From Cichorium intybus (Eukaryota; Streptophyta; Magnoliopsida; Asterales; Asteraceae): DNA of 64,000 bases. Of this stretch, positions 49,060 through 61,560 are shown piece by piece; within the stretch, counting starts at the first letter, position 1; every line of letters begins with the position of its first letter. The notes under the pieces are model-generated. The model searched no databases and had not been told where the DNA came from. It worked only from the letters and a program-made list of their open reading frames with translations. The position numbers and the translations under genes are program-made. The stretch is from the NCBI GenBank assembly GCA_023525715.1, contig CM042013.1, forward strand, positions 72,756,994 through 72,820,993, given 5' to 3'.

Positions 49060-49970
49060 CGTAGTTGACAAGATTTTTCTCCGTATAATTCAATTGATGC
49101 ACCAGTATTCCATTAGACAGATGTTCGATCTGTAAGCCCAAAACAATACTCGATTTTTCCAAGATCTTTCATTTCAATTTTTTTTCTCCAAAAGCTCAAT
49201 CATTTCAAGGATTCTTTATTTGTTCCAATGATGTTCAGATCATCAACATATACAGCTATGATCACAGATTCCGATATTGTTTTATTTATAAGTACACATG
49301 AACAATTAATATCATTTTTATAACCGTTGGTTATCAAATAATCGCTTCGACGATTATATCTCATACATTCAGATTGTTTTAACGCATACAAAGACCTTTG
49401 TAGTCTGACAGAATACATTTCTTTCAACCTTTTACTTAATGCTTCGAGCATTCAAAATCCTTTGGGGATCTTCACCTAAATATCGGAATCAAGTGATCCA
49501 TATAAGTGAGCTGTAACGACATCCATAACTGGAGAATATGTTATCTCATGATTAATTCCAGGTCTTTGGGCAAAACCTGGAGTCACAAACCTTGCTTTGT
49601 ATCTTACAAATCATCTTTCATAGTTTCTTTCCATTTATCCAAATCATGTCTTCTTTGACAATCAATGACACCCTGTAGTTCATGATCATCATTTATGGTA
49701 TCACATACAACCGCATACGAAAACATTTCATTTTATTTTATCTCCATTATTCAGTTTCATTTTGGGTACATATTATTTGGTATGACCATAACTGATTGCC
49801 ATCTCTTCATTGATATCATTTATTTCCACTTCAAGAGAACTATTGACATTTTGTATTTCTCAGAAAACATTATCTTCATGATCAAGTGCATTTCTACTTC
49901 ATTTTCTTTTGAGGATTCTTATCCTTAGAACTCCATGATATTTCATGTCATTTCATAAGTCGTTAGCAAA
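49060..49970 (-). pseudogene. Antisense copia RT fragment inside gypsy copy 2
   Basis: Minus-strand frame 49451-49200 reads KEMYSVRLQRSLYALKQSE, a gap region, and IIAVYVDDLNIIGTNKE with the YVDD box. Upstream on the minus strand FAQRPGINHEITYSPVMD and RHDLDKWKETMKDDL are the start of the copia RT. After YVDD comes EMKDLGK in a shifted frame. This is the opposite orientation to the gypsy element and a different superfamily, so it was captured. Confidence 0.8.
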
Positions 49971-50189
49971 GAGCTTGATAAGTTCAACATCGTTGAACTC
50001 CATGTAGTCTCGCTCTATGTTGTTGGACTCAACGTTTTCTACAAAGTTGACTTTTTTTCCCTTTACATTGAGGGAATCCAGGTAGACTCTGTAAAAATGT
50101 GCTAGTAGTCGAACACGAAAGCAGAGATTAGCACATTCATGGGTAAGTTTATGACTTGCGCCAAGGGTGAAGGTAGAATACCAAAACCC

Positions 50190-51120
50190 ATCAAGTCTAA
50201 TTCAACAACCAGAAATACCATAATGGAAGTGGAAACAGATTTCCATGGACTTCATGACCAGATTACCCAAGACGAGTGGTAGCTATAGCGCCATTTGGGG
50301 TAATTGTGAATCATTTGACAAAGTCCTCACACTTCCTGACGATCAAAGAGACAGATAAAAAGAGATTGTTCAATTTCACGGTGTGCCAATATCCATTATT
50401 TCTGATGGAGACGTCAGATTCACATTACAATTTTGACAATCGTTGCAAAGGTTCTTGGAAACCCGTCTGGAATTAAGTGCATCTTAACTTCCACAGACAG
50501 ACGGGCATAGTGTAAGAACAATACAAACCCTAGAGGTCATGTTGCGCACTTGGGTGAATGAATTTGGCAGAGCGTGAGTTATCCACTTGCCACTCATCGA
50601 ATTCTCATACAACAACAGTTATCATGCGAACATAAAGGCTGCCCTGTTCGAGGCCCTTTTTGGACGCAAGCCATTAGAATGCCAGGTTAGAGATCGAGTC
50701 GTGCTGAAAGTCTCACCTTGGAAAGAATTGATATGCTCTGGTAAACGAGGAAAGTTTAATCCCCGTTACATAGGACCATTTGAGATCCTAACAAGGATAG
50801 GTCTTATGGCTTACCGGCTATGTTTTCCGCAAGAGCTCGATTACGTTATCCCACCTTTCAAATTCTAAACTTGAAGAAGTCTTTATTTGACAAGACCCTC
50901 GGTATTTCCGTTTGGATAAGATTGAACTCAACAGGAGTCTTAAATTCTTTGAGATGTCAGTTGAGATCATCGACCGAGAAGTCAAGAACACAAATCAAAG
51001 CCGCATTCCTATAGTAAAGGTGCATTGGGAAGCCAAACGTAGACCGTAAATTACTTGGAAACGCGAGAATCAGACGAAACAGAAATGTCCACATCTCTTT
51101 CCCTAAGTCCCAAGTATGAG
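50190..51120 (+). pseudogene. Gypsy integrase and chromodomain remnant, copy 2
   Basis: SMDFMTRLPKTS (first catalytic Asp), ISDGDVRF (second Asp), TDGHSVRTIQTLEVMLR around 50500, then an open frame 50587-50868 (PLIEFSYNNSYHANIKAA, RKPLECQVRD, KRGKFNPRYIGPFEIL, ELDYVIPPFKF). A chromodomain-like tail (EIIDREVK, IPIVKVHWEAKRRP, then an in-frame stop and KCPHLFP) lies at 50956-51110. Several stops and frame changes. A deletion between the ALFGRKPLE region and its usual upstream part shortens it. Confidence 0.75.
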
Positions 51121-51168
51121 ATACTTTGAAACAATTTCGGGACGAAATTCCTTTTAAGGGGGAGATGA

Positions 51169-54100
51169 TGTGACAACCGTCAAATTCGGTCAACGAAAGT
51201 CAACCGAGTCAACTATAGTCAAAGTCAAACCTTATGGTCGATATTTAAAGTCAACACTATTCTAGTGGGTCCCCAAAAGCTATCAGTACAATTTATACGC
51301 TTATCAGACAATTTTCAGAAAAATCCAAATAGTGTCCAATATTGACAGCGAATAAGAAATCCGGAAAATCATTCGAGTATTATTTGAGCATAAATAATAC
51401 TTAAAAAGCGATGTAGTCGTTAATACGAACGCGTGGATATCTAGATCATCCAAATCGGAGTTCGTATGCAAAATATACAATTTTCAGTTTCGGATTCTGC
51501 GTCAAATCAATTTCGGACACAATTTTATACCTTCATTTAATCATATCGGGAGTTTCGTAACTCCAAACGAGGTGATTTTTGGACTCGTTAGATTCCCTTT
51601 ATCGGGAAGATTTCATAAACGAGAAATTATTTTCATGATACTCGCATTTTGTACGCTCAAAATACCGTGAAGACTATAACCGAAAACGTTAAGCAACGAT
51701 AGCCAACGCTGGGGAATTTCTCGTGAGGATCTCAATAAAAAAAACTAGTTTTCATCCATATGGTTTCTCAAAAATCAATTATTCAGCAAAATATTAACCA
51801 GTTCTCTCTCAAACCGCCGCCGTACCGACACCGCCGACCGCCGCCGGAAAAATGAAAAGTCTCCAAATCGAAATCCGAGAACACCATCGCGTTCATCTCG
51901 TCCTCGTGATCAACCCTCAGCAATTTGTTTTTCCAAAATGTCGCCGGAAAACACTACCACCGCCAAAACAGCCGCCACAGTAAGTTTACGCACCACACTC
52001 TCTTGATCTGCGAATTTTTCTGAAATTAATGCTTGAGTTTTGTTCTCCTCGTGATTTCGAACACACAGGAAAAAACCTCACCTGATTTGGTGGTCGGAAT
52101 CAACGGGAAATTGGATTTGAAGTTCTGGATTTCGTCACGCGCACCAGGTGCTCGACGATATGCCTCGTCGAGCCGCGCCTGGAATCTCACCGGTGAAAAG
52201 TGAGTCGTTGCCGAGGAAGGGGCGTGCCGCGTCCGAGATCGTGTCCGAGTCGGTGTCCGAGGAACACCTGGTCGTCGCCGATGCCCACCACCTGTTCGAC
52301 GAAATGCGCCAATGAGTTTCACCGATGAAACTCGAGCCGGTGTCCGAGCCAACTTTAGCCGATGTCCGGGTACTATTCACAGTTACCATCTAGACCCTGA
52401 AGTTTGGTCAAATTTACAATTTGACCCCCTGGCCCAAAAATCATTACATTTTCAGTCCTAAAAATATTACACTTTGACCCCCTGAACTTTGGTCAAAGTT
52501 ACATTTTTACCCCCTGGGTAAAATAGTTTTACAATTTTGGTCCTAAACAATTATTTTGCAAATTTGGTCCCTAAACAATTATTTTGCAAATTTAGTCTCT
52601 GAACTTTCACCAAAGCCCGATTTCTTCGTATTTTGAGCTGAGGACTTCATTCAGGAACCATTTTCACGTCATACCTTTGTGTAATCACTCCCGAATTTCC
52701 CGAGATTCGTCTAGTAACTCGATAAACCTCGTCATTCTTAGGTTTCAAGCCGAAAGCCAATAGGGTATTCTAGTACATCTTCATCAAAGGATCCCTACAC
52801 CTTCGAGGTGAGTTCATATCCCCATTTTTAACTATTTTAACATTTTTAGGGGAGGAATACAAGTAAACACGATAACTTAAACAACCAATCATGAACACTA
52901 GTCTCAAAACAGTTAAACTCATACTCATACGGGTCAGTTACCAGCTTCAGTATTTTTCTCAACTTTATTAAATGTTTTAGCATTTTCAAAGTTTTATTGA
53001 ACGCTCTAGTATTTTTCAAGACTTATTAAACGTTTTCGTCTTTTCAATGATTTATTAAACAACGTAGTTTCAAAGACTCATCAGATATTTTTCCATTATT
53101 TCAAAGTAACCAATTTCCTCGATTTTTCAACAAATATACATTATTTAAATGGTTTCAAGATTCCAAATGTTTATACATGGTTAAATCATTATTTTAGCAC
53201 TCTTTATTATTTTATACTTAATCATTTATACATTGTTAAATCATTATTTCAACTCTCACAATTATTTTATACACAATTATTTATACATTGTTTAATCAGT
53301 ATTTTAAACATTTGCAATTATTTTATACACCACATTCTTTTATTTTTCGACATGAAATCTTGACCATTTTGAGACTAGTTGGTTCAATCATGGTTCGTTT
53401 ACAGTATCGTGAATAGAACGGTGTATTATATTTAATACCCTTCTATATCATTTAAATCATTTAGGGAGTGATCTCCCTACATTATATCTATTTTAAACAT
53501 TTTTGGAACATCGTGTGTTTCTCATAGATTTCCGAAATCACTTACTCATTTTATCATTATTGATAGACATTGGAAACATTTATACATGATTCAGTATTTG
53601 TTTATTTATGCTACATGTATTTGTAGTGCATTATCATTTTAGTCTAAATCTCCATGACTATGCCCGTATTCTTGAGGTACGTTATGGAGAATCATTATTT
53701 GGATAATCATCATTTGTTTACGCTACATGTATTTGTAGTGCATTATCATTTTTAGTCTAATCTCCATAACTATGCCCGTATTCTTGAGGTACGTTATGGA
53801 CAATAATAGCGCTATTGGGTTGACCACCCCGCCTTGGGACGCTAAGGTGATTGATCGCACTTGGTTAAGTGTATATGTTGATTAGATGCTCCATCCTTTA
53901 TATGTATATGTATATATACGAAAAGGGTGAGGACTATTTGTTATGTTTACCATTTATCAATTATCCAAAAGACTAAAATTTATTCATTTATCTCTATCTC
54001 ATATAAATCATACTCATATTTCATGTTATCATTCCAACTTGATTTATAATCAATTATTTCAAAATCATCTTATTTAAAATCAGTTATTTCGACATCATTG

Positions 54101-54442
54101 TTTCACAGACTTCAAAAACAAATAAACTTCAAAATCAAAATGTTTCAAACTCATGAACTCACCAACTTTATTGTTGACACTCTTTAAAACTACTTGTATT
54201 TTCAGGAAATCATTTAGGCCGCTAGCCAGCGGTCTTGAACAAATGGAAGTTTAATACTACGTTTGTTTATTTTCATTTCATGTTGTAATTGGTGAGAATC
54301 AATCATTTTGTAAAACTATGTATCAATTCAATATCAATTCTTGTTTGGTTGTTTATATACTGTTCATATATCCATGGTTGTGATACTTCAATCAGTCATC
54401 CATCCCCGAACGTTTCCGCCAACGTGGTTTTGGGGTGTGACA
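51169..54442 (+). repeat. 3' LTR of Tekay-like copy 2 (3274 bp)
   Basis: Same length as the 5' LTR, and the same wherever I compared them. Preceded by the AAGGGGGAGATGA PPT. Confidence 0.9.
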
Positions 54443-55545
54443 TGGGTCACCGACACATCACAACACCTCAGAATAGTCTTAGGGTGCAGTCATGTGGTCT
54501 AAAGATCCCGAGAACCATAGGAAGTCACAGTATACATCACTAGAATGGAGTTGTAAGTGAGAATGACAGAATGACAAAGTTGAGATATTATCGGAAGAGT
54601 GTCTGATTGGATAAAATGTATCGATGTAAGACATTTTAGATACATAGAAAGAGTGAAAGGTCATATAGACATAGATATAAAACATGAATTAAAAGTTTAA
54701 AAGAAATCTAGAAACCATTAATAGTTTTATGGAAAATTCGACTTGGTGATTACCTCGTGGAGACTTGGTAATAAGCAGGAGTAGCTACCAGTCAGATTTT
54801 TTGTTTCAAATTTTACGTGTTTTACTTCCCGAATAATTTGATTGTTCGAAAAGTCCACAGTCGCTTATACTTTGGGAAGTAAGTATTGAATCAAGACTGT
54901 CGTGAATTGGTTTGTGGATTGTCTAAGGAGTTAGACATTGCAGTAAGACTGCCACAACGTTCACGAGTACTTAGAAATAGAGATTTGAGTATTGGAAAAA
55001 CCCGCGCTCAATGGATTGCTTCATGGATTACATCACGAGCAATGTTGAGACGACAATATCTTATGGTCTTAAAGCGGAGACATATGAGTTGAAATTTGCA
55101 AGTCGGTTGTGTATTGATAATGCGTAAACACATTGGTAACTCGATGTTATAAAACGTATTGTTGTGTGCGATTTTGATGAGTAAAAGACACAAGCATATG
55201 AGTCTAAACTTATTCGTCCCCTGACCATGATGGGAAACAGATATCTGTAGGCCTCTCGATGATTTTGAAGTTAACTAAAGTGCTGGCCAGCCATGACTAA
55301 ATTGATGTGTTCAATTAGTAGTCTTATGTCATATACAAAATCGGAAATTGGGAAACAGAGTATCGGACAGAGATTGATCTCAATCCGTGTCTCGGGCCCG
55401 AAAATATCTTGTTGGACGAAGGATCATACGATCACTTATCTATGGACAGAACTGACTAGGTTAGAGTTCGGCAGCAGTTTCTAGGAAGCTGCAGGTTGTT
55501 GATTAATTTGAAGATAAAAGAACAATTAAAGTCATAGACTTATCC
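54443..55545 (+). other. Pol-less internal region of element B, last part
   Basis: Continues B from the hairpin loop to the PPT; collinear with A 2935-4044 and C 20403-21490. No protein recognised. Confidence 0.65.
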
Positions 55546-55556
55546 AAGTGGGAGAC
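55546..55556 (+). promoter_or_regulatory. Polypurine tract of element B
   Basis: AAGTGGGAGAC directly before the 3' LTR of B. Confidence 0.75.
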
Positions 55557-55889
55557 TGTTGGATTAGGTGTCTAAGCCATGACTTATAAATTGTATTTAT
55601 CTTATTAATTGAAGCAAAATCCATTTGGGTTGCCCTCATAGCTGGAGGTTTGGCAGAAAGTTCAATAGAGAGAAAGGTTGATTTATTAAATGTTTAATAA
55701 ATCAATAGAAATAAAATAATAGTTTATTAATATATTAAAGTAATAATATATTAATTAGAAACTATATTAATTAATTAGAAATTAATCTAGAATTAATTTA
55801 GTGATTAATTTAATTGATTAAAAGTGCAGGGACTGGTTTTGTAATTATTCAATAGTTGAATAAGTGACTGGCTAGTGGAACCTGGGGAT
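55557..55889 (+). repeat. 3' LTR of element B, truncated (333 bp)
   Basis: Follows the 5' LTR of B (subfamily marks such as TTATAAATTGTATTT and GGAACCTGGGG) for 333 bp and then stops matching at about 55889. The TATA box and the CA end are lost, so no right TSD exists. Confidence 0.8.
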
Positions 55890-56472
55890 TACACTAACTA
55901 TGTGCATCTTTATATATAGGTGTATTGGCGAGTAGATTACTAAGCTTTTTGAGAGTTCATGTAAAGTTATTTACATTTGAGCCCTTGATTTGTGATATTC
56001 TTCATCCTGTTAATCTAAGCTTAAGTAATGTTTACATCGAACTTGTAACATCCTGATCTTGTGTATAGTAACATCCGTGTTTTCGACTAGTGTTAACTAG
56101 TTATATTTTACGACATTAGTTATCAATTAATAAATTTTGAAAAATTATAATACGTATTATATGATTTCATAATATTTTGTGTTCATGTAATAATGATACG
56201 TCAAAATTTATCGAGATATTTTATGAATGTGGAATACGTAAAATCGATTTTTCAACAATAGGAAACCTTGAGACCATTATATAAAATATTTTGAATATAA
56301 GTTGGGTTACGAAAAAAATTATATCAAAATGTAGATAAAACTAAGACGATTTTATAAATAAATTTATATTTTTATCAAGCATATATCAAACGTTATAATA
56401 TGAAACACAATTTAATCAGGTGATTAACTATATATATACAAGTTATAGAGTTTTTAATAAGAAAATAACAAA

Positions 56473-56600
<128 letters not shown>

Positions 56601-56823
56601 GATCAAATGTAACTATATAAAAATTGTGTAACCTTGTAACTAAATGTGGACCAATCATTTTGAATTCGGACATGGACATAATAGTAATTGATATATAAAT
56701 CAATTAATTTTAAATGAATAAAATCCTATAGATCCGGTAACCGACTCCTATAATTACGAAAACTGTTTTTTTTTTTGAATTCTGATTGGTCAGTCACACA
56801 ATAATTATCAGTTTTAGAAAAAC

Positions 56824-56827
<4 letters not shown>

Positions 56828-56906
<79 letters not shown>
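56828..56906. repeat. (TA)n microsatellite
   Basis: About 39 TA units, uninterrupted. Confidence 0.95.
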
Positions 56907-56908
<2 letters not shown>

Positions 56909-57069
56909 GAGTTATGCTATTTTCATATGCTTAAGAGACATCTTAGTTTAAATTTATTATGTTATTATGAAGTCTAATATTTATAATGAGATGAAAAATA
57001 CTGATAAAATGACAACGTATATATACATGTGTTCATGGTAGAAATACTTCTTAAAATAAGATGTATGCA

Positions 57070-58830
57070 TGTAAGATGTGCCTCCAACATTTGGGAGGCA
57101 AGCACGCCACGTAGGCGTCATATAGATTTTGTTGGCAACACCGTTTTTGTTGTGGCACTCAAGGGGTGGAACGTTGGCAACATCTTTTTTTTTTTAATTT
57201 AAAAAATCATATTTTAAATAAAAATAAAACATAACATATTTTAAATAAAAATAAAACACATCAAATACCATTTTATTAAAATAAAAAGACAAATAACATG
57301 AAATCCTACGAAATTAAACGTTCGAAATTTAAAATAAAATAAAGACGTCGCTACTTAAAATAAAAAAACTACAAATTATATTTCTTGCGGATTTGGTATT
57401 TGAGCGCCATCGCGGAATCGTAATGTGCCCCGGTTAGGTGACTAACGTCTTGCAAAAACATTTGCATTTCCCTTAGTCGGGTATTTTCTTGCCATTGACT
57501 ATCCAACGACGTACGCAAACCTTTAAACTCGTCGCGTATTTCTTCATATTGTTCAATCCGAGAACCCGCGGAAGAATTGGATGAGGTCGCCTTCCCTTTT
57601 CTTTTTGCCCGGTCCCGACCCATCGGACGTGGAGGCGGAGATGGTTCCACTTCTTCAACTTCGTCAACGTCATCGTTAAGGTTGACGCCGATATGACCAT
57701 CCGAAGAAACGTGATATGAGCCCGACTCCGATGTTTTGCTTCTTTTGGAGCTCAAACCACCACCAAATTCCAACTTAAAGACTTGTTCCCATTTTTGGCT
57801 ATGACGAACAACATTCCAAGCGTGTAGAAATTTAAACGGCTTGACGTTGTCGTCTCGGTACATGTAATTGGCTTTCTCCAAAATGCTCGACTCGTTTTCC
57901 CCACTCCTCCATTGATTCACCAAATTAATGTAAATGACGTTGAAAGCCATAACACATTTGTTCATGTTGTTCCACTTCGTATTGCATTGATCTTTGTTGC
58001 GGTAAGAGTTCTCTTTCTTCATTCCTTTGCGGAAACGTCTTGTCACTCGAAACCAAAACCGATCACGTTGTTGATTTTTGCCCGTTTTCGGATCCTCGAA
58101 CACATCCACCCATGCACGGGCTAACTCCGTCTCTTCTTGAACCGTCCACTTTGTACTTGCGGCCCGTCCTCTTCTTTGCGTAGGTTGGGGCTCCTCCGCT
58201 TCGGATGACGAATCTGAATTTTCCACCGCATTCTCGTTTTGGGGCTCCTCGGGCTCGGGATCAGTTTGGATTGGTGCTTTCTCGGGTGGGCTTCGGGTTT
58301 GTTGGAAATTGAAGTTGGCCGATGACGATTGTGGAAACGGATTGAAGCTTTGTTGAAAAAGTTGTTGTGGTATTATCCCGTATTGCGGATAAAATGGTGA
58401 ACCGCTCAACATCGGGTTTGGCGAATACATCGGACCCTCGAATTGTGGACGATATGGTGGCGGAGATGACGGATCGTACCCAAAAATGTTTGGGTTGTTT
58501 TGCGGATTGTTGGAAGACATTTTTTGAAATTTTTTTGAGCTCAAGAGGTTCAAATGAGTGTAAAAAACTGATTAAGTGTATGTATATATATAGAGTAAAT
58601 AAGGTATTGAGTTAAAAAAAAAGTAAATTTTTTTTTAAAAAAATCGACCGTTTGTCAACGGTCCACCTCCATTCAACGCCACATTCCAAAGAGAGAGAAA
58701 CGACAAAGACATGCCGCTCCACCCTTGCCGCTCGTCCTTGCCGCACTCGGGGGGCGGTGTTGCCGCCGGCATGGAGTGCCAAATCAGATGCCTCCGGCAA
58801 AAATTTGGTCCACTCCATGCAACGTAAGTA
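57070..58830 (-). mobile_element. PIF/Harbinger-like element without transposase (tentative)
   Basis: The Myb-like gene is framed by GC-richer ends that resemble each other in inverted orientation: left TTTGGGAGGCA followed later by GGCAACACCG, right (inverted) TTTTGCCGGAGGCATC followed by GGCAACACCG. Exact ends and the 3-bp TSD could not be fixed. The DDE transposase of an autonomous element is absent. Confidence 0.4.
57369..58553 (-). CDS. Myb/trihelix-like protein of PIF/Harbinger type
   Basis: 394 codons without a break on the minus strand. The first Met is at 58553; a Met 11 codons later (58520, MSSNNPQNNPN) is a more typical start. Residues 12-125 are Pro/Gln/Asn-rich and acidic toward the end. 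About 128-225 hold a Myb/SANT-like (trihelix) domain with TKWTVQEETELARAWVDV, RDRFWFRVTRRF, NKDQCNTKWNNMNKCV. A linker with PFKFLHAWNVVRHSQKWE follows, then an acidic stretch with DDVDEVEEVEPSPPPRP, a basic RDRAKRKGKA and a helical C-terminus. In PIF/Harbinger elements such a protein binds DNA and helps bring transposase to the nucleus. Relatives in plant databases are often misnamed glutathione S-transferase T3-like. The open frame suggests a young or retained copy. Confidence 0.75.
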   Translation of the reverse strand: MNLLSSKKFQKMSSNNPQNNPNIFGYDPSSPPPYRPQFEGPMYSPNPMLSGSPFYPQYGIIPQQLFQQSFNPFPQSSSANFNFQQTRSPPEKAPIQTDPEPEEPQNENAVENSDSSSEAEEPQPTQRRGRAASTKWTVQEETELARAWVDVFEDPKTGKNQQRDRFWFRVTRRFRKGMKKENSYRNKDQCNTKWNNMNKCVMAFNVIYINLVNQWRSGENESSILEKANYMYRDDNVKPFKFLHAWNVVRHSQKWEQVFKLEFGGGLSSKRSKTSESGSYHVSSDGHIGVNLNDDVDEVEEVEPSPPPRPMGRDRAKRKGKATSSNSSAGSRIEQYEEIRDEFKGLRTSLDSQWQENTRLREMQMFLQDVSHLTGAHYDSAMALKYQIRKKYNL

Positions 58831-60568
58831 TATGCAATAGACAATAAAAGAAAAGGAAAGAAATTAAAGATTAGTGAAATACATACTTGTCAAATTTGAA
58901 GATAACATATCATTATTGTGAAATGACTAATCCTTTAATATGTACGGAGAATTTGAAAGTGATCCAAACAAAAGAAGTATAAATAGGTATATTGCACTGT
59001 TTCAAAATAAGTTGGTTTATAGAGAAATCGAGAAGGATGTGAACAAAAATAAAGAAAACTGAATTTATAAAAGCTTTTTATATTAACTTGGTCGTTTATA
59101 TTTGAAAATTTATCAATTTAAAATTGTCATTGTAATCATAAATCTAAGACGTTATACTATTTTTATAATTATAGAAATATAATATTTCTTAAATGTATCG
59201 TTTTGTCAGTTTGAACTTATTTAGAAATACGTTATTTTATAACTAAATATTATTAGTTATATTATAACTTACATTTATTCGGTCATTAAATATTTTTATA
59301 ATATACCCACGAGGTATAGGAAATCATCTGTAATACGTTATTATGTAACATAAATACTATTAGTTATATCATATCATATGTTTTTCGGTTGGTAACCATT
59401 TTTATATTAGAATCGTGGAGTATATGAAATATTTAACAATAGGTTATTATATAACAAAAATATTATCAACCATGTTTAGTCGGTTAATAACGTTAGACAT
59501 AAATTTTAACCATTTAGATTAAGGAGTCACTGTGAGAATTATTCAGCAAGTGAAACATACACTCGTCGTATCAGGTGAGTACATGTGGATTTTTCTAAAC
59601 ATGGTACATGACAAATTAAATATTTTTAATTAAATAACTATTTTGAAAAGTAAGCTAGTTCTTTTAAATAGTTTATGAGAGATAAAATCATATTGTAAGT
59701 CTTTTTACTCAGATGCTTTTAAAGTTATTACGACTTTATATATAATGATGAATATCTGTATTATGTAAAGTTAGTATTTTATGCATAACATGACATATGT
59801 GTGTGATTGAGGCACAAAAAGAAAAACGGTGATCATGCATACATTGAATGTGAATTTCACAGTTAATAAAAGAATAATAAGCTAGCCAATGATGTCTAGA
59901 AAGGGATAAGCAAGACTCTATTGATGTGGTACCCCCTCACAAAGTAGACGACTATAAGAGAGGCCACGATGGATGATTTGTTCACCTATCATGGTAAGTT
60001 AAAAAGTGTCACACCCAGTTGACACGGTCCTTAAAGAGCCTATAAGCGGTATATAACTGTAACTTTAAAAGAATATGATAAAAAGAGGCGGGATTGTCTC
60101 GTAAGTTTGCGTTGAGTGTGATCATGCATTTGTATAGTTTGGTTCTCGCGTGAATTATGATTTTAGTAAAAGATGTTTATCATATGTGCTTATATTGTGT
60201 CTAAACCCATGTAGCTCACGAGATAATTTTGTCTTACGTATTCGTTTAGTGCAACTTATTGCATGATCAGGTATGAGAGGTTAGAAGATGATTCCGAAGT
60301 ATACTTCTGGGAAATAGAAGAGGGATATGGTTCTTTTATGTAAGTCTACTGCGTTACTATGATCTTATTTTGATAGTAAGTTGTAACACCGAGTTTCAGT
60401 TTGTATTTTGAAACAAACACGATGATGTTTTTGTGGGATCGTATTTTGCAAAATTATGACTTTAAGTCATAAATGTTTTGAAAACCGTATTATTTTAAAC
60501 GTCTCAAATATTGGGGTGTTACAGAACTGTTAATTACATTCGATATATTATTGTTCATTTGGCTCTAC
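58831..60568. other. AT-rich sequence before the last copia element
   Basis: No gene supported. The last part must hold the 5' LTR of the following copia element, ending near 60569 (CTCTACA), but its start is not clear. A short dyad TGTAACACC...GGTGTTACA frames 60382-60523. Confidence 0.4.
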
Positions 60569-60739
60569 AATTGGTATTTGAGAAGGAATTTTCATATTCA
60601 TTGGAAATATTCGATTATTTTGGTTTTGGAATCAATTTTTGATACAATCGGTTTGTTTGCTACTTTCGATATTTCATTTTTGTGAATCACTGAGAAATTT
60701 CAATCCTAATTTCAAGCAAAATGATTAGTCTGAAACCTT

Positions 60740-61560
60740 AGATCGTATACAATGCCTCTCATAGCATCAGTTCGAAAAACAAAGCTCATATCTTAATTCT
60801 ATAAGAATACACTAATGGGATGATTGAATGTATGACTACCTTTTCACAATTGATCTAGATGTTTGGGGGGCTCCATTAAAATATGTCCATATGTTTTTGC
60901 TAATTCAAGAATACAATCATACACTCGTTTATGACTCATTGTCTGGGATGAAAAATGATGTCCAATGATATTCTATGTATAAGGGAGTTATGTTATGGTT
61001 TACCACATTATGTCTTCTTGCTAATTCAGAACTATAAGTCTACTCATGACATTTGGATTTGTCTCATGTACTTGTATGAAAGGACAGAGAAACGAAGGAA
61101 GAACAATACTACTCATTTGCTATCCAAATTTAGAGACTTCAAACAAAAACCTGAAGACATTCTTGATGATACTATCTAAAAATACGATCTTAGTTGATAA
61201 ACTTGAGTGGGCTAATCATTCTCAAAGATTTTCATGAAATTAATTTCACATTTCTATAGTTGCTTCAAAAAGAGTGGAAGAATGGTCACTATGATGAAAA
61301 TTTTGAATTTCATGGAATATTGAAAACTCATGAAGAAGATGTTAATGAAATCATAGTTGATAAATCTTTTGGTGGTCCTTTAGAATTAGTGTCTAAGGAT
61401 TGAAGTATTGGTGGAAGGCGAGCTGGTGTAATTGATAGTGTTAATGATGGAGATGAAGAGGAGACATTTGCGTATAAAGGAGATGGTGAAGATAGTGAAG
61501 GTGGATTTGCATTGATCGCATAGAACGGAAAGTACAAAAAGTTCTACAATAAACCTAGTG
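60740..61560 (+). pseudogene. Copia gag core remnant
   Basis: In broken frames: CYGLPHYVFLLIQNYKSTHDIW (given in part), YERTEKRRKNN, FRDFKQKPEDILDD, then KEWKNGHYDENF, FHGILKTHEEDVNEI and SFGGPLELVSKD. These follow the order of the UBN2-type copia gag (YERTEKSRQ, YENFKQKPGES, TYGILKTHE-like motifs). Stops at about 61180 and 61401 and frame changes make it non-functional. Confidence 0.65.

Larger units (their letters stand above)
44180..54442 (+). mobile_element. Tekay-like gypsy element, copy 2 (plus strand)
   Basis: 10,263 bp, two 3274-bp LTRs (44180-47453, 51169-54442), PBS TGGTATCAGAGCC (47457-47469), PPT AAGGGGGAGATGA (51156-51168). TSD TGGGA on the left and TGGGT on the right, one mismatch. 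Nearly identical to copy 1 over the whole length, including the antisense copia piece. I found no difference between its two LTRs at the places where I compared them, so it may be the youngest insertion in the window. Confidence 0.9.
44159..54462 (+). other. GGAGC bulged hairpin B-H4, split by insertion
   Basis: Left half 44159-44179 (TGTGAT, GGAGC, GTGTGG) and right half from 54443 (TCA, CCGACAC, ATCACA at 54457-54462). Rejoined, the outer stem has six perfect pairs, and the inner T.G pair of the other copies is T-A here (CCGACAC instead of CCGGCAC). The gypsy element entered the hairpin loop. Confidence 0.6.

Noticed and set aside
57369..58553. Glutathione S-transferase T3-like gene
   Set aside because: This name is common for relatives in databases, but there is no GST fold; the domain is Myb/trihelix-like.
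60382..60523. Small TG...CA unit with 9-bp dyad TGTAACACC/GGTGTTACA
   Set aside because: No TSD (TAAGT and GAACT at the sides) and no matching partner, so I cannot call it an LTR or a MITE.
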